Below, one piece after another: positions 42,015 through 51,681 of a stretch of DNA of 56,346 nt (its first letter is position 1; each line of letters opens with the position of its first letter). The notes beneath the pieces are model-generated. The model made no database searches, had not been told where the DNA came from, and saw only the letters and a list, made by a program, of their open reading frames with translations. Both the position numbers and the translations under genes were made by a program. Where the stretch lies: positions 1-56,346 of the forward strand of contig CANHCV010000009.1 of NCBI GenBank assembly GCA_947459245.1, written 5' to 3'. The stretch comes from Bacteroidota bacterium (GTDB lineage Bacteria; Bacteroidota; Bacteroidia; UBA7662; CANHCV01).

Positions 42015-42787
42015 CTTTTTTCTACGGTTAGCCCCATCTGACTTCCCAACGGATTTTGATTCATTGCGCCCCAGCCAATTCTAAATCTACCGGGCTGGTA
42101 CGCTATTCCCAATGAAATTGTTTGTGGTTTCGTTTGAAACCCGAGTTGCAACGACCATTTCTTTTGAACTTGATAGGCCAGCCCTAAACGTGCTTGAATG
42201 GAATAAATGGGATCAAGTGAAATTTCGATAACCGATTTGCAGAAAGGGCCAAACGAATGGGAAATGGCGGCATCGATGGAAGGCTGAATGGGCTGTGCGG
42301 TATCAACCCATCCTTCCAAGGAACGCACAGAAACAGCCCAATCGGTGTTTTTTCCCGTTTTTCCCGAAGCATATAAACTTCCTGAGACGTAATTTTCAAG
42401 AACAAACCCAGGAACAACAATTTGATAGGTCGTTAGGCCCAAACCAGCCCAAAAGTTTGCATCTAACTTTCGGGAATACGCTGCATGAACCCCACGTTGA
42501 GAATAATTAGAAACGCCAGAATTCCAGATGAATAAACCGCCTTGTTGACTTTCTTTTTGAACAAAAAGGCCCGCATTGAAATCGTTCAACTCTTGAATTC
42601 CATATTTATTTAAGAATGAAAAACCGTATTGAATTCCGGAATCTGCCCGGCAAGCCGCATTAGAAAAAGCTCGGGAATAGAGCGAGCCAAACTGTTTTTG
42701 ATTCCCCATTCCCCACTGAATGGATTGCTGTGCTTTTAATGAGAAGCCGATCATCAAGACGAAAAAAAGTGAAACAATACGATTCAT
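42011..42787 (-). CDS. outer-membrane barrel protein, FadL/PorV-like
   Basis: The start is placed at 42787 (MNRIVSLFFVLMIGFSLKA), which opens a signal peptide; the longer frame adds 36 residues with no support. The 258-residue product is made of beta strands with the SLYSRAFSNAACRADSGIQYGF stretch split over a loop, similar to the GARAxxxGxA N-terminus of FadL-like PorV/PorQ proteins. I do not recognise a named family. The stop overlaps the HhH-barrel gene (ATGA), and it shares a promoter region with the PPTase gene. Confidence 0.65.
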   Translation of the reverse strand: MNRIVSLFFVLMIGFSLKAQQSIQWGMGNQKQFGSLYSRAFSNAACRADSGIQYGFSFLNKYGIQELNDFNAGLFVQKESQQGGLFIWNSGVSNYSQRGVHAAYSRKLDANFWAGLGLTTYQIVVPGFVLENYVSGSLYASGKTGKNTDWAVSVRSLEGWVDTAQPIQPSIDAAISHSFGPFCKSVIEISLDPIYSIQARLGLAYQVQKKWSLQLGFQTKPQTISLGIAYQPGRFRIGWGAMNQNPLGSQMGLTVEKR

Positions 42788-42830
42788 GATTCTAAGATAA
42801 GGGAGTGGGTGGTTGTTTCCCAAACGACTG

Positions 42831-42838
42831 CAAATGTA
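42831..42838 (-). promoter_or_regulatory. -7 promoter box of the OMP/HhH/Dna2-like operon
   Basis: The minus strand reads TACATTTG, an exact TAnnTTTG match 43 nt before the ATG at 42787. A large inverted repeat sits in the -33 region (42855-42877). Confidence 0.4.
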
Positions 42839-42854
42839 GAAGGTGAAAATCCGA

Positions 42855-42877
42855 TTATCCGTATATGAAACGGATAA
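42855..42877. promoter_or_regulatory. inverted repeat overlapping the -33 region, possible operator
   Basis: TTATCCGT and ACGGATAA form a perfect 8-bp inverted repeat around a 7-nt centre. It lies 17-39 nt upstream of the -7 box at 42831-42838, where a repressor or activator would act on the minus-strand operon. The rest of the 252-nt gap to the PPTase gene contains AT-rich sequence with no further element I could identify. Confidence 0.4.
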
Positions 42878-43027
42878 AATATTGTTAATCTTCATTCCAA
42901 AATTTGTTCTCGAACTGTTAAAAAAAACACAAATAGTGCGATCACATGTCCATTCTCATGGTTTTTTATTCGAAAAGCGAGATAAAGTCGGTTTAGTTTT
43001 GATCGCGTTTGGATTAAAAAAACAGCC

Positions 43028-43035
43028 TAACTTCG
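43028..43035 (+). promoter_or_regulatory. -7 promoter box of the PPTase gene
   Basis: TAACTTCG is one mismatch from TAnnTTTG and ends 4 nt before the ATG at 43040, predicting a nearly leaderless mRNA. TTG candidates lie 16 and 26 nt upstream, neither at the ideal spacing. Confidence 0.35.
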
Positions 43036-43039
43036 CACC

Positions 43040-43663
43040 ATGGAATTCGGTGAGCTCAACGATTTAGGCCTTTTCTACCACTTTACCGAGGCGGAGGAAA
43101 TGGAATCAGGTTTCCTTACAGAAAAGGAGTTGGAGCTCATTTCGAATCGGCACAGGAACAAACAATTGGATTTCATTCGAGGACGTACCTGTGCCAAGAT
43201 GGCGTTGAAAAAAATGGGATTTCCGATTGCGAACGTGGAGTTATTGAGTGAACCCGACGGACAGGTTTCCTGGCCAGAGGGCGTTGTAGGATCCATTTCC
43301 CATTCCAAAGGACTAGCGGGTGCGATTGTAGGATGGAAGAAAGATTTTCAAAGTTTAGGGTTGGATATTGAGCTTCGAAACAGGGTTCAACCAGAAATCT
43401 GGGATCGGCTTTTCACCGAATTGGAACAGGAGGTTTTGCTCCAATTTCCAATGGAACTTCAATCGGAAAAGGCAACGGAAATTTTCAGTTTAAAGGAAGC
43501 ATTTTATAAGTTTCAGTGGCCCTTAACCAAAACGTTTTTGGGCATGCGGGATGTGGAATGGAAGGGGCATGGGTTTGCTGCAGGAATTTCAAGTAAATTA
43601 CCGACTTACCGGTGTTTCACCTCGCTGTACAATCAGCACCACATTTCAGTCATCGTTGGCTAA
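43040..43663 (+). CDS. 4'-phosphopantetheinyl transferase
   Basis: The 207-residue protein is of EntD/Sfp type. It moves phosphopantetheine from coenzyme A to carrier proteins. Motifs in order: RGRTCAKMALKKMG, VVGSISHSKGLAGA (the SxSH site), LGLDIEL (metal-binding Asp and Glu) and FSLKEAFYKFQWP (SxKEAxYK). The gene stands alone just before accA, suggesting a link to fatty acid synthesis, although an acpS is likely elsewhere in the genome. A -7 box lies 4 nt from the start. Confidence 0.9.
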   Translation: MEFGELNDLGLFYHFTEAEEMESGFLTEKELELISNRHRNKQLDFIRGRTCAKMALKKMGFPIANVELLSEPDGQVSWPEGVVGSISHSKGLAGAIVGWKKDFQSLGLDIELRNRVQPEIWDRLFTELEQEVLLQFPMELQSEKATEIFSLKEAFYKFQWPLTKTFLGMRDVEWKGHGFAAGISSKLPTYRCFTSLYNQHHISVIVG

Positions 43664-43682
43664 ATTGTGGATTTCTTTGGCC

Positions 43683-43712
43683 TTGCCCAACCCATGCAAC
43701 TTCGTATCTTTA
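43683..43712 (+). promoter_or_regulatory. accA promoter
   Basis: TTG at 43683-43685, exactly 19 nt, then TATCTTTA at 43705-43712, one mismatch from TAnnTTTG. The expected start is near 43718, giving a leader of about 16 nt before accA at 43734. Confidence 0.65.
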
Positions 43713-43733
43713 CCCGTTCAAAAATAACCAACC

Positions 43734-44687
43734 ATGCAGTTTCTCGACTTCGAAAAACCCATTCAAGACCTTTACGAAGAACTCGATCGCATCCGCGAAG
43801 TTTCTAAAAAAAGCAAAGTAGATCTCAGTGCTTCCATCGCTGATATCGAAAAGAAAATTGAAGAATCGAAAAAAAGTTTGTACAAAAACCTATCTGGATG
43901 GCAAAGAGTTCAGCTTTCTCGCCACCCAGAACGCCCTTATACCTTGGAATACATCGAAAGAATTTCCGAAGGTTTCGTTGAATTATTCGGGGATCGAAAT
44001 GTAAAAGACGACAAAGCCATGGTGGGCGGGTTCGGTCAAATCCAAGGACAAACCGTGATGTTTATTGGACATCAAAAAGGAAATACCACCAAGCAACGGC
44101 AGTACCGAAACTTTGGTATGGCCAACCCCGAGGGATACCGAAAGGCTCTTCGGCTGATGAAAATGGCTGAAAAATTCAACAAGCCCATCGTTTGTTTGAT
44201 CGATACCCCTGGAGCTTTTCCTGGCATTGAAGGGGAGGAACGCGGACAAGCTGAAGCGATTGCACGCAATATCCAAGACATGTTTCTTCTTACCGTTCCC
44301 GTGGTTTGCGTGATCATTGGCGAAGGAGCCTCAGGAGGAGCCATCGGAATTGGGGTTGGAGATCGTGTTTTCATGATGGAAAACACTTGGTATTCGGTCA
44401 TCTCACCTGAATCTTGCTCTTCCATTTTATGGAGAAGCTGGGAACACAAAGAACGAGCAGCTGAAGCCCTAAAACTTACAGCCAAAGACATGCTCGGAAA
44501 CGGATTGATTGATGGAATCATTAAGGAACCCCTCGGTGGCGCCCACGTAAATCCTGAAGAAGCGGCTAAAAACCTGCAAAAGAAAATAGTAGAATCACTG
44601 AAAGAACTGATCCCCATGGATGCAGAAGAAAGAATTCAAGAACGCATGGCCAAATTCGTAAAAATGGGGGTTTTCAATGAAGCGTAA
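43734..44687 (+). CDS. accA: acetyl-CoA carboxylase carboxyltransferase subunit alpha
   Basis: The 317-residue subunit transfers the carboxyl group from biotin to acetyl-CoA to make malonyl-CoA with AccD. It has the family N-terminus ([17 protein letters not shown]), the [12 protein letters not shown] stretch, and the crotonase-like core with [46 protein letters not shown] and the C-terminal [12 protein letters not shown]. Its last 11 bases overlap the start of the TonB receptor gene. Confidence 0.97.
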   Translation: MQFLDFEKPIQDLYEELDRIREVSKKSKVDLSASIADIEKKIEESKKSLYKNLSGWQRVQLSRHPERPYTLEYIERISEGFVELFGDRNVKDDKAMVGGFGQIQGQTVMFIGHQKGNTTKQRQYRNFGMANPEGYRKALRLMKMAEKFNKPIVCLIDTPGAFPGIEGEERGQAEAIARNIQDMFLLTVPVVCVIIGEGASGGAIGIGVGDRVFMMENTWYSVISPESCSSILWRSWEHKERAAEALKLTAKDMLGNGLIDGIIKEPLGGAHVNPEEAAKNLQKKIVESLKELIPMDAEERIQERMAKFVKMGVFNEA

Positions 44688-46980
44688 TATCTTAACCTTC
44701 GCCTTTATCCTTTTAACCACCGCCATTTTGGCCCAAACAACTGGGACCATTCGCGGATTTTTGTACGATAAAAAAACGGGAGAACCCATTTTATTCGGTA
44801 CGGTGGCCCTCAAAGGAACCAAGTTTGGCACCAATTCAGATGCCACCGGACTGTTTGTCCTCTCCAAAGTTCCTCCCGGAACCTACACTTTGGTGGGATC
44901 CAACCTCGGTTTCGACACCTTGGTTCAAACCATCAATTTGAAAGCGGGAGAAATCAAAACCCTCCGACTTGAAATTGCTCCAAAAGGCGTTGAAATGGGA
45001 GGAGTTTCCATCAATGCCGACGCTGAGAAAAAATCGGAACGTGTCAACATTTCCGTTGAAACCATCACATCACGTCAAATTTCAAAAATTGCATCGGTGG
45101 GTGGCGAGCCCGATATCGCTCAATATTTGCAGATTCTACCAGGAGTAGTTTTCACGGGCGACCAAGGAGGACAACTGTATATTCGAGGCGGGGCACCCAT
45201 TCAAAACAAAGTTTTGTTGGATGGAATGGTGATTTACAATCCATTTCACTCCATTGGCTTGTTTTCTGTTTTCGAAACCGATATCATTCGAACCGCCGAT
45301 GTTCTTTCTGCCGGTTTCAATGCCCAATACGGCGGTCGCGTTTCGGCTGTGATGGACGTGAATACCCGAGATGGGAATCAGAAGTTTCACAAACAAAAAA
45401 TTTCCGTTTCTCCATTCGCATCCAAATTGATCATGGAAGGGCCATTGGGCAAATCTACCGATTCGAAGTTGGCGCCAACCTATTTGGTGAGCGGAAAAAC
45501 CTCTTATTTGGATAAAACATCGCCTATTTTGTATTCCTATGCCGACACCAACGGACTTGGCTTACCCTTTTCTTTCAATGATATTTACGGCAAAATTTCC
45601 TTCAATTCCAGAGGTGGTTCCAAGCTGAATTTATTTGGATTTAATTTCGATGATCGCGTTCAATATCCCAATGCGACCAACATCGGATGGAAAAACAGAG
45701 GAGCTGGAGCAAATTTCATTTTGGTTCCCGAAGGATCTCCCACCATTATCCGTGGAAATGCTGCATTTTCCGACTACCTCATTAGCCAAAACGAAGCCGA
45801 TGGATTGCCAAGAAGTTCGAAAATTTCTTCCTTCAATTCCGGATTAAATTTCAGTTATTTCTTGGGAAAAGATGAGTTGAACTACGGTTTCGACATTCTT
45901 AATATGCAAACTGATTTCCGCTTCACCAATCAGGCGAATCGAACCATTTACGACACTAAATATTCAACCGAACTGAGTGGATTTGCGAAATACCGCATTG
46001 TAAAACCTAAATTGGTGATTGAACCCGGAGTGCGTTTGCAGTACTACGCTTCCATTCGTGAAACTTCGGTAGAACCCCGAATCGGGATGAAATGGAATAT
46101 TTCCAAAAAGGTTCGTTTCAAAGCGGCGAGCGGGTTGTATTCTCAAAACCTATTCTCGGCAAGCAGCGATAAAGACGTGGTGAATTTATTCTATGGATTT
46201 CTTTCAAGTCCATCTTTTGAAGATATCCCCAAGAATTTCAACGGTTCTCCAGTAACTTCTAAATTGCAAAAAGCTGCACACTTGGTAGCTGGAATTGAAT
46301 GGGATCCACATCCCAATTTGGAAATTAATTCTGAGGCATTCATCAAGCGTTTTGGTCAAATCATCAACATCAATCGAAATAAAATTTTTGAAAGCGGTGG
46401 CAATACCCCTGATTTGTTTACCAAAGATTTTATTGTTGAAAATGGAGATGCCTATGGATGGGATTTTCGTGCTAAATACGAGAAAAAACAACTTTATCTA
46501 TGGTTTGTTTACTCCCTCACGTACGTGAATCGTTACGATGGAATTCGTAAATATGCTCCGGTTTTCGATCGCCGCCACAACATCAACCTGGTTGCTACGT
46601 ACATGTTTGGAAAGGGGAAATTATGGGAGGCCAGTGCCCGTTTCAATTACGGTTCTGGATTTCCATTTACCCAAACCCAGTCCTTTTACGAAAAAACTCC
46701 TTTGGATGACAAAGGAATTGGAACCAACTTTTTGGGATCAAATGGCAGTTTGGGAATTCTTTACGCCGAGTTCAATGCTGGCCGACTACCCGATTATCAC
46801 CGCATGGATTTAAGTGTTAAAAAATCTATGCCTGTTTTCAAAGATGCTGATTTCGACGTTACTTTCTCGGTTTCAAACGCGTACAACAGAGCCAATATTT
46901 TCTACTTCGATCGGGTGAATTACCGTCGAGTAAATCAGTTGCCCGTTCTGCCCAGTTTGGCCATGAGCTTAACTTTCTGA
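44677..46980 (+). CDS. TonB-dependent outer-membrane receptor
   Basis: The 767-residue protein has a signal peptide ([19 protein letters not shown]), a carboxypeptidase-regulatory-like domain (about 22-105, [20 protein letters not shown]), a plug domain (about 115-230, [24 protein letters not shown] split) and a barrel ending in Phe (SLAMSLTF). TonB energy drives uptake of a ligand not readable here. No SusD follows; instead a TPR protein begins after 1 nt. The start overlaps accA by 11 bp, so its translation may be coupled to fatty acid synthesis. Confidence 0.9.
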   Translation: MKRNILTFAFILLTTAILAQTTGTIRGFLYDKKTGEPILFGTVALKGTKFGTNSDATGLFVLSKVPPGTYTLVGSNLGFDTLVQTINLKAGEIKTLRLEIAPKGVEMGGVSINADAEKKSERVNISVETITSRQISKIASVGGEPDIAQYLQILPGVVFTGDQGGQLYIRGGAPIQNKVLLDGMVIYNPFHSIGLFSVFETDIIRTADVLSAGFNAQYGGRVSAVMDVNTRDGNQKFHKQKISVSPFASKLIMEGPLGKSTDSKLAPTYLVSGKTSYLDKTSPILYSYADTNGLGLPFSFNDIYGKISFNSRGGSKLNLFGFNFDDRVQYPNATNIGWKNRGAGANFILVPEGSPTIIRGNAAFSDYLISQNEADGLPRSSKISSFNSGLNFSYFLGKDELNYGFDILNMQTDFRFTNQANRTIYDTKYSTELSGFAKYRIVKPKLVIEPGVRLQYYASIRETSVEPRIGMKWNISKKVRFKAASGLYSQNLFSASSDKDVVNLFYGFLSSPSFEDIPKNFNGSPVTSKLQKAAHLVAGIEWDPHPNLEINSEAFIKRFGQIININRNKIFESGGNTPDLFTKDFIVENGDAYGWDFRAKYEKKQLYLWFVYSLTYVNRYDGIRKYAPVFDRRHNINLVATYMFGKGKLWEASARFNYGSGFPFTQTQSFYEKTPLDDKGIGTNFLGSNGSLGILYAEFNAGRLPDYHRMDLSVKKSMPVFKDADFDVTFSVSNAYNRANIFYFDRVNYRRVNQLPVLPSLAMSLTF

Positions 46981-46981
46981 T

Positions 46982-49900
46982 ATGAAAAAACTTTTGGTGC
47001 TTTTCTTTTTGGGATTTTCAACTTCGGTTGTTATGGCCCAAAGGAATCTTGGAATGCAGCCCGAATGGGTTCTTCAGCGTGATGTTCATTACCAATTGGA
47101 ACATCGAGCTTGGTTGCCCTGCCTTTCCTCCCTCCATGAATTGGAGAGCGTATCACCGCAACTCTTCGAACAACGAGATTGGAAAACCCTCCGAATGATT
47201 TGCGACGCAAAGAATCATCCAGAAAAAATCAATCAATTGGAGCAATTCCTTCGTGAAGGAGGCAGTTCCTACCAAGATTTAGGTTGGTGGATCGTGGGAA
47301 CATCTTCTTTTCAGAAGAAAGATTACTCAAAAGCATTGAATCAACTTCAATCGATCCAAAACAAGGAACAATTTCAAACCGATGAGCTGATTCAGATCAA
47401 TTACATGACGGGAGTTTGCCAATTTCAAAAAGGGAACTACAAGAATGCAAAAAACCTGTTAAACGACATCAAGGAACTTCCTTCTCCGTACAAAGGGCAG
47501 GTCAATTATTTGTTAGCTTACATTCTTATTTCAGAAAAAGATTACCAAAAGGCCATCGAACAATACAAAAAAATTGATGCCGACCCCAGTTACTCCAAAG
47601 AAGCCATTGTAAAAGTGGCGGAGTTGTTGTACGAGTTAAAACAATATTCCGAAGTCATTTCGTACGCTCAAAATAAAGTTGGAAACATTTCTGGAAGTGA
47701 AGAAATTTCCCTTTATCGCTTGCTTGGCTTAGCTTATTTCCAAACCAAAGACTATTTCAAATGCCAATCTTTTTTGAAGAAAACCAGTCAATCTGAAAAG
47801 TTAAGTCCAACAGAAAATTACTACCTCGGATTGTCGTCGTTCTTCATCAAAGATTACAAGGAAGCATTGGATCCATTGGGAAAAGTAGGCGTTCAAAAAG
47901 ACTCGATGGGTCAGAATGCCACGTATTACCTCGCGCATTCGCTCTTGGAAAATGGGAACAAAGACCAGGCGCGATTGGCGTTTCAGGCTGCTTCCAAAAT
48001 GAATTTCGATCCCATTTTGAAGGAAGAGAGTTCTTTCCAATACGCTCAATTGTCTTATGAATTAGGTCAATTGGTTGGCGCGCTCCCTGCCCTTCAAAAC
48101 TTTATCAAGGATTACCCCAAAAGCAAATTCAACACCAAAGCGAGGGAACTTCTTTCCACCATGTTGCTGGAAGCCAACGACTTTAAATCGGCCTTAGAAA
48201 TTTTAGAGAAGATTCCTGAATTCGATTTTGTAACGAAGAAAACCTACCAACGAGCTTCGTACTACCGCGGGGTGGAGCTTTACAATGCTGGAGATTACAA
48301 AGAAGCCATCAACTGTTTTTACAAATCACAACAGCATTTGGTGGATAAGAAAATTGAAATTTTATCCCATTTCTGGCGTGCTGAAGCCCTTTTCAAACAA
48401 GGAGATTACGCGGGATGTAACTTCTCCCATCAAAAATTCCTCAATCAATTCGAGGAATCTTTCAAATTACCCATCGAATCATCGCCCATGGTTGCTCACT
48501 ACACCCTGGGTTACAGCTATTACAAAACGTTGAAAAATGTACAAGCCGCTACCGAATTTTCGAAAGCTGCCAACGAATTCGAATTGAATCGTTTGTCGGC
48601 CTTGAAAGTCTTGGGGCAAGGATTTGCCGCCGATTTGTATGGCCGTTTAGGCGATCTTCATTTCCTTTCAGGCAATTACGCCAGTGCAAAAAACGCCTAC
48701 GGAGAAATCAGCAAAAACCAATGGCCAGGGGCCGAGTACGCCGAATTGCAAATGGCCATTTTAACCGGCTTGGAAGGAAAAACGGCCGATAAATTGGAGC
48801 AGTTAAAAACACTTCTCTTTAAATATCCCAACTCCGCTTACAAAGACCAAGTGTTGTTGGAAATTGCTAGCATGTACTTCACCCAAGTTAAGTTTGATGA
48901 AGCTTTGGTCGTTCTTCAGCAATTGATTTCTGAACGAAAAGAAAGTGCTTATTTGAAGAAGGCATTCCTTACCAAAGGATTAATTGAATACAACTTGGAG
49001 AAATACGAAGATGCCATTGTTACGCTGAAGCAGGTGGTAGAAAACTACCCACGCACCAACGAATCTGAGGATGCGATGGAGACCTTGGAAAACATTTACA
49101 GCACCTTGAATCGGGTAGACGATTATTTGAAATACGCCAGCATTCACTCGAACATTCAACCTTCGGAAGCGAAGCAAGATTCATTGACCTTCCTTGCTGC
49201 TGAAAATCAGTTTAGAAAGAAAAACGTTTGCAAGGATGCCGTTGACGATTATTCCAATTACCTCAAAAAATTCCCTCAAGGATTATTTGTAGACAAAGCG
49301 CATTTCTTACGAGCCGAATGTTACAACCGCATGAATTTCCGTACCCAAGCTTTGGAAGATTACGAGTACATCATTGCCCAAAAACGGAATTCCTATTCGG
49401 AAGCATCCTACATCAATGCGGCTCGATTGGCTTTTCAGCTGAAAAATTACTCGAAAGCCCTTCAATTCTTCCAAGAATTACAGAAGTTTGCGTTATCGGA
49501 GGGGAATTTGTTGGATGCGAAGGCCGGGGAAACCCAGTGCTTGTTTGCCCTTGGAAATTACGGCGATTGCAAGAAAGCCGCCGAGAGGTTACTTAATAGT
49601 CGTTCGGTTCCTACCGAAATGCAGGCCTTGGCCCATTTGTATTTGGGTAAGGCAGAAATTGAAAACAATAATTTGGGGGCAGCTTTCACCGCTTTGGACA
49701 AAGTATTGAACCAAGTAAAAGATGAAAAAGCAGCCGAAGCAAGATACCTGCAAGCCATGATTTATTTCAAACAAGGGAAACAAGACAAATGCCAAAACGC
49801 GATTTTCGATTTAACCGAAAAATTGCCTTTTTACGGCACCTGGATTTCGAAAGGATTCATGCTGTTGGCCGATAGCTACGTGGCGCAGAAAAACATCTTC

Positions 49901-50011
49901 CAAGCCATTGCTACTTTGGAAGGATTGATCGAAAACGAAGATCAACCCGAGCTTTTGGAAGAAGCAAAAAAGAAATTGGAAGTGTATAAAAAAATGGAGG
50001 GAGGACAATAA
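46982..50011 (+). CDS. large exported TPR protein (1009 residues)
   Basis: The signal peptide is MKKLLVLFFLGFSTSVVMA. The rest consists almost entirely of TPR-like helical pairs (for example NYKNAKNLLNDI, DYQKAIEQYKKI, DYKEAINCFYKSQQ, KYEDAIVTLKQVVENYP, YSKALQFFQEL), probably more than fifteen. It should be a periplasmic scaffold. It resembles in size and composition T9SS-associated TPR proteins such as SprE, but has no lipobox, so that link is not supported. It is 1 nt after the TonB receptor and 2 nt before the OMP. Confidence 0.8.
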   Translation: MKKLLVLFFLGFSTSVVMAQRNLGMQPEWVLQRDVHYQLEHRAWLPCLSSLHELESVSPQLFEQRDWKTLRMICDAKNHPEKINQLEQFLREGGSSYQDLGWWIVGTSSFQKKDYSKALNQLQSIQNKEQFQTDELIQINYMTGVCQFQKGNYKNAKNLLNDIKELPSPYKGQVNYLLAYILISEKDYQKAIEQYKKIDADPSYSKEAIVKVAELLYELKQYSEVISYAQNKVGNISGSEEISLYRLLGLAYFQTKDYFKCQSFLKKTSQSEKLSPTENYYLGLSSFFIKDYKEALDPLGKVGVQKDSMGQNATYYLAHSLLENGNKDQARLAFQAASKMNFDPILKEESSFQYAQLSYELGQLVGALPALQNFIKDYPKSKFNTKARELLSTMLLEANDFKSALEILEKIPEFDFVTKKTYQRASYYRGVELYNAGDYKEAINCFYKSQQHLVDKKIEILSHFWRAEALFKQGDYAGCNFSHQKFLNQFEESFKLPIESSPMVAHYTLGYSYYKTLKNVQAATEFSKAANEFELNRLSALKVLGQGFAADLYGRLGDLHFLSGNYASAKNAYGEISKNQWPGAEYAELQMAILTGLEGKTADKLEQLKTLLFKYPNSAYKDQVLLEIASMYFTQVKFDEALVVLQQLISERKESAYLKKAFLTKGLIEYNLEKYEDAIVTLKQVVENYPRTNESEDAMETLENIYSTLNRVDDYLKYASIHSNIQPSEAKQDSLTFLAAENQFRKKNVCKDAVDDYSNYLKKFPQGLFVDKAHFLRAECYNRMNFRTQALEDYEYIIAQKRNSYSEASYINAARLAFQLKNYSKALQFFQELQKFALSEGNLLDAKAGETQCLFALGNYGDCKKAAERLLNSRSVPTEMQALAHLYLGKAEIENNNLGAAFTALDKVLNQVKDEKAAEARYLQAMIYFKQGKQDKCQNAIFDLTEKLPFYGTWISKGFMLLADSYVAQKNIFQAIATLEGLIENEDQPELLEEAKKKLEVYKKMEGGQ

Positions 50012-50013
50012 TC

Positions 50014-51657
50014 ATGAAAAAAGGACTGCTCTTTTCCATCTCGATTTTGGGGACTTTAGCGGTTTGGGCACAACCCAGAACCGGTTTAAAGGTAGATTCT
50101 GTGATGGTGGTTAACACCTATAAACCGAATTTATTGGATCCAACAAAAATGATTTTCAAACCCAGTTTACCTGAAATTGAAAAGGAAAAACCGGTGTTTA
50201 AATACACCCGAATTGAACGATACCTTTCGCCAAAATTCAAACCCGAATTCAAAGCTCCGTCTTCGTTTCGCGGTGTGACCGAATTAAATACACCTAAAAA
50301 CACCATGCTTGCAGGATTTGGATCCACCATCAATCCCGTATTTGGGTACGACGGTGGATTTTCAGCCAAAAACAATTTGCTGCTGGTTCACGTTGCACAT
50401 CAAAGTGCATTTGGCAAATTGAACTTGGCCGATTCTACCTTGAATCCGCACTACTCCGATTCTCGCATTCGGGCAGAGGATCAATTCCAATCCACTGCAT
50501 TCGGCGGTAAAGTGGGCGTAGATTTTGACCATCGCTGGAACCGCCGCTACGGTTGGGCTACCGACAGTCTTATCCGCGATTCGCTAACCAATTCCTACCG
50601 CCAAATCGGCTTTGATGGAGAGGTTGCCGGAAAAGGAGAAATCCTGCCTTGGAAAGCCGGAGTGAGGTACCAAAACATGACTGATCAAATTGGCGCTTCG
50701 GAAGGAATGCTTCAGCTCTACGGCTCAGCGTCACCCGTTATTTTATCGGCGTTTTCGACCAAAATTGACGTAAGTTTTCAAACGGTAGGACTGAATCCGA
50801 ATTCGTTGGTGATTCCACAATTCAATCGGAATGTGGTGGAGATTACGCCATCCATCCAGAAAAAAACAGAAAAAGCGCAGTTGGAAGCTGCCCTTGGAAT
50901 TGTTACCGAAAGCTATTCGGCTCTAACCGATTCAACCAAATTGCATTTATTCCCGCGCTTTTCCGTTGGTTACCAATTGGATGAAAAAACTCAAGCAAAG
51001 TTGATTTTCCACAGCGGTTTGCAATGGAATACCTACGCTCAAATGAGCAAAATCAACCCGTTCATGTCCACCCCATCTCTGCTGCTCAATACCACGGAAC
51101 GTTGGAACCTGGGAGTTGCCGGCAATCACACCTTGGAGTCTGGTTGGATGGTATCGCTGAAGGGAAGTGCTGGAGCCTATCAAAACATGCCTTTTTTCGT
51201 TTCTTATCCCCAACAAATGGAGTCGACCTTCTTTGTTGCTTTTGATTCTTTAACCAAGATTCAGAAATTGGAAGGAACACTTCAGAAAAAATTTGACGGA
51301 CAGTGGGAAATGGCGATGGGATGCATGGTTCAAAACGTCAAAACCACAACCTTGGCCGATGCGTTTTACACCCCAAGGGCAAAGTTGGATTTAAACGTAA
51401 AGTATGCACTTCAACCCAAAACAAAAGTGGGTTTGGAAGCTCATGTTTGGGGAATTCGCACGTTTGCTGGAGGACAAAAATCGGTTTCTACTCTTCCATG
51501 GGTTCCAGATTTAACGCTCACCATGGATCATGAATGGAAGAAAGGATTGAGCTTTTTCGGACGTTTGCAAAACATGGCATTCACCAATTACGCCCTTTAT
51601 TTTGGAGTTCCAGCCTACGGCCCCAATGTTTTGATGGGGATTCGTTGGAACCATTGA
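50014..51657 (+). CDS. predicted outer-membrane barrel protein of a TPR operon
   Basis: The 547-residue protein has a signal peptide (MKKGLLFSISILGTLAVWA), a Pro/Lys-rich region (about residues 35-85, with LPEIEKEKPVFKY and LSPKFKPEFKAP), then regular amphipathic strands ending in the aromatic-rich tail PNVLMGIRWNH. It is probably an outer-membrane barrel anchored to the TPR protein, 2 nt upstream. I do not recognise a family. It may be the third member of an envelope complex with the TonB receptor and the TPR protein. Confidence 0.65.
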   Translation: MKKGLLFSISILGTLAVWAQPRTGLKVDSVMVVNTYKPNLLDPTKMIFKPSLPEIEKEKPVFKYTRIERYLSPKFKPEFKAPSSFRGVTELNTPKNTMLAGFGSTINPVFGYDGGFSAKNNLLLVHVAHQSAFGKLNLADSTLNPHYSDSRIRAEDQFQSTAFGGKVGVDFDHRWNRRYGWATDSLIRDSLTNSYRQIGFDGEVAGKGEILPWKAGVRYQNMTDQIGASEGMLQLYGSASPVILSAFSTKIDVSFQTVGLNPNSLVIPQFNRNVVEITPSIQKKTEKAQLEAALGIVTESYSALTDSTKLHLFPRFSVGYQLDEKTQAKLIFHSGLQWNTYAQMSKINPFMSTPSLLLNTTERWNLGVAGNHTLESGWMVSLKGSAGAYQNMPFFVSYPQQMESTFFVAFDSLTKIQKLEGTLQKKFDGQWEMAMGCMVQNVKTTTLADAFYTPRAKLDLNVKYALQPKTKVGLEAHVWGIRTFAGGQKSVSTLPWVPDLTLTMDHEWKKGLSFFGRLQNMAFTNYALYFGVPAYGPNVLMGIRWNH

Positions 51658-51676
51658 TCACTTTTTTCTATCTTTG
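51645..51676 (+). promoter_or_regulatory. promoter of the HU-CCDC81-SPOR gene
   Basis: TTG (51645-51647), 21 nt, then TATCTTTG (51669-51676), an exact TAnnTTTG match. It ends 5 nt before the ATG at 51682, so the mRNA would be nearly leaderless. The 24-nt gap follows the OMP gene, so this gene can also be read from the upstream operon. Confidence 0.5.
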
Positions 51677-51681
51677 AAGCC

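Noticed and set aside
46982-50011. T9SS SprE/PorW identity for the 1009-residue TPR protein
   Set aside because: SprE and PorW are lipoproteins; this protein has a plain signal peptide with no lipobox, and TPR content alone is not specific.
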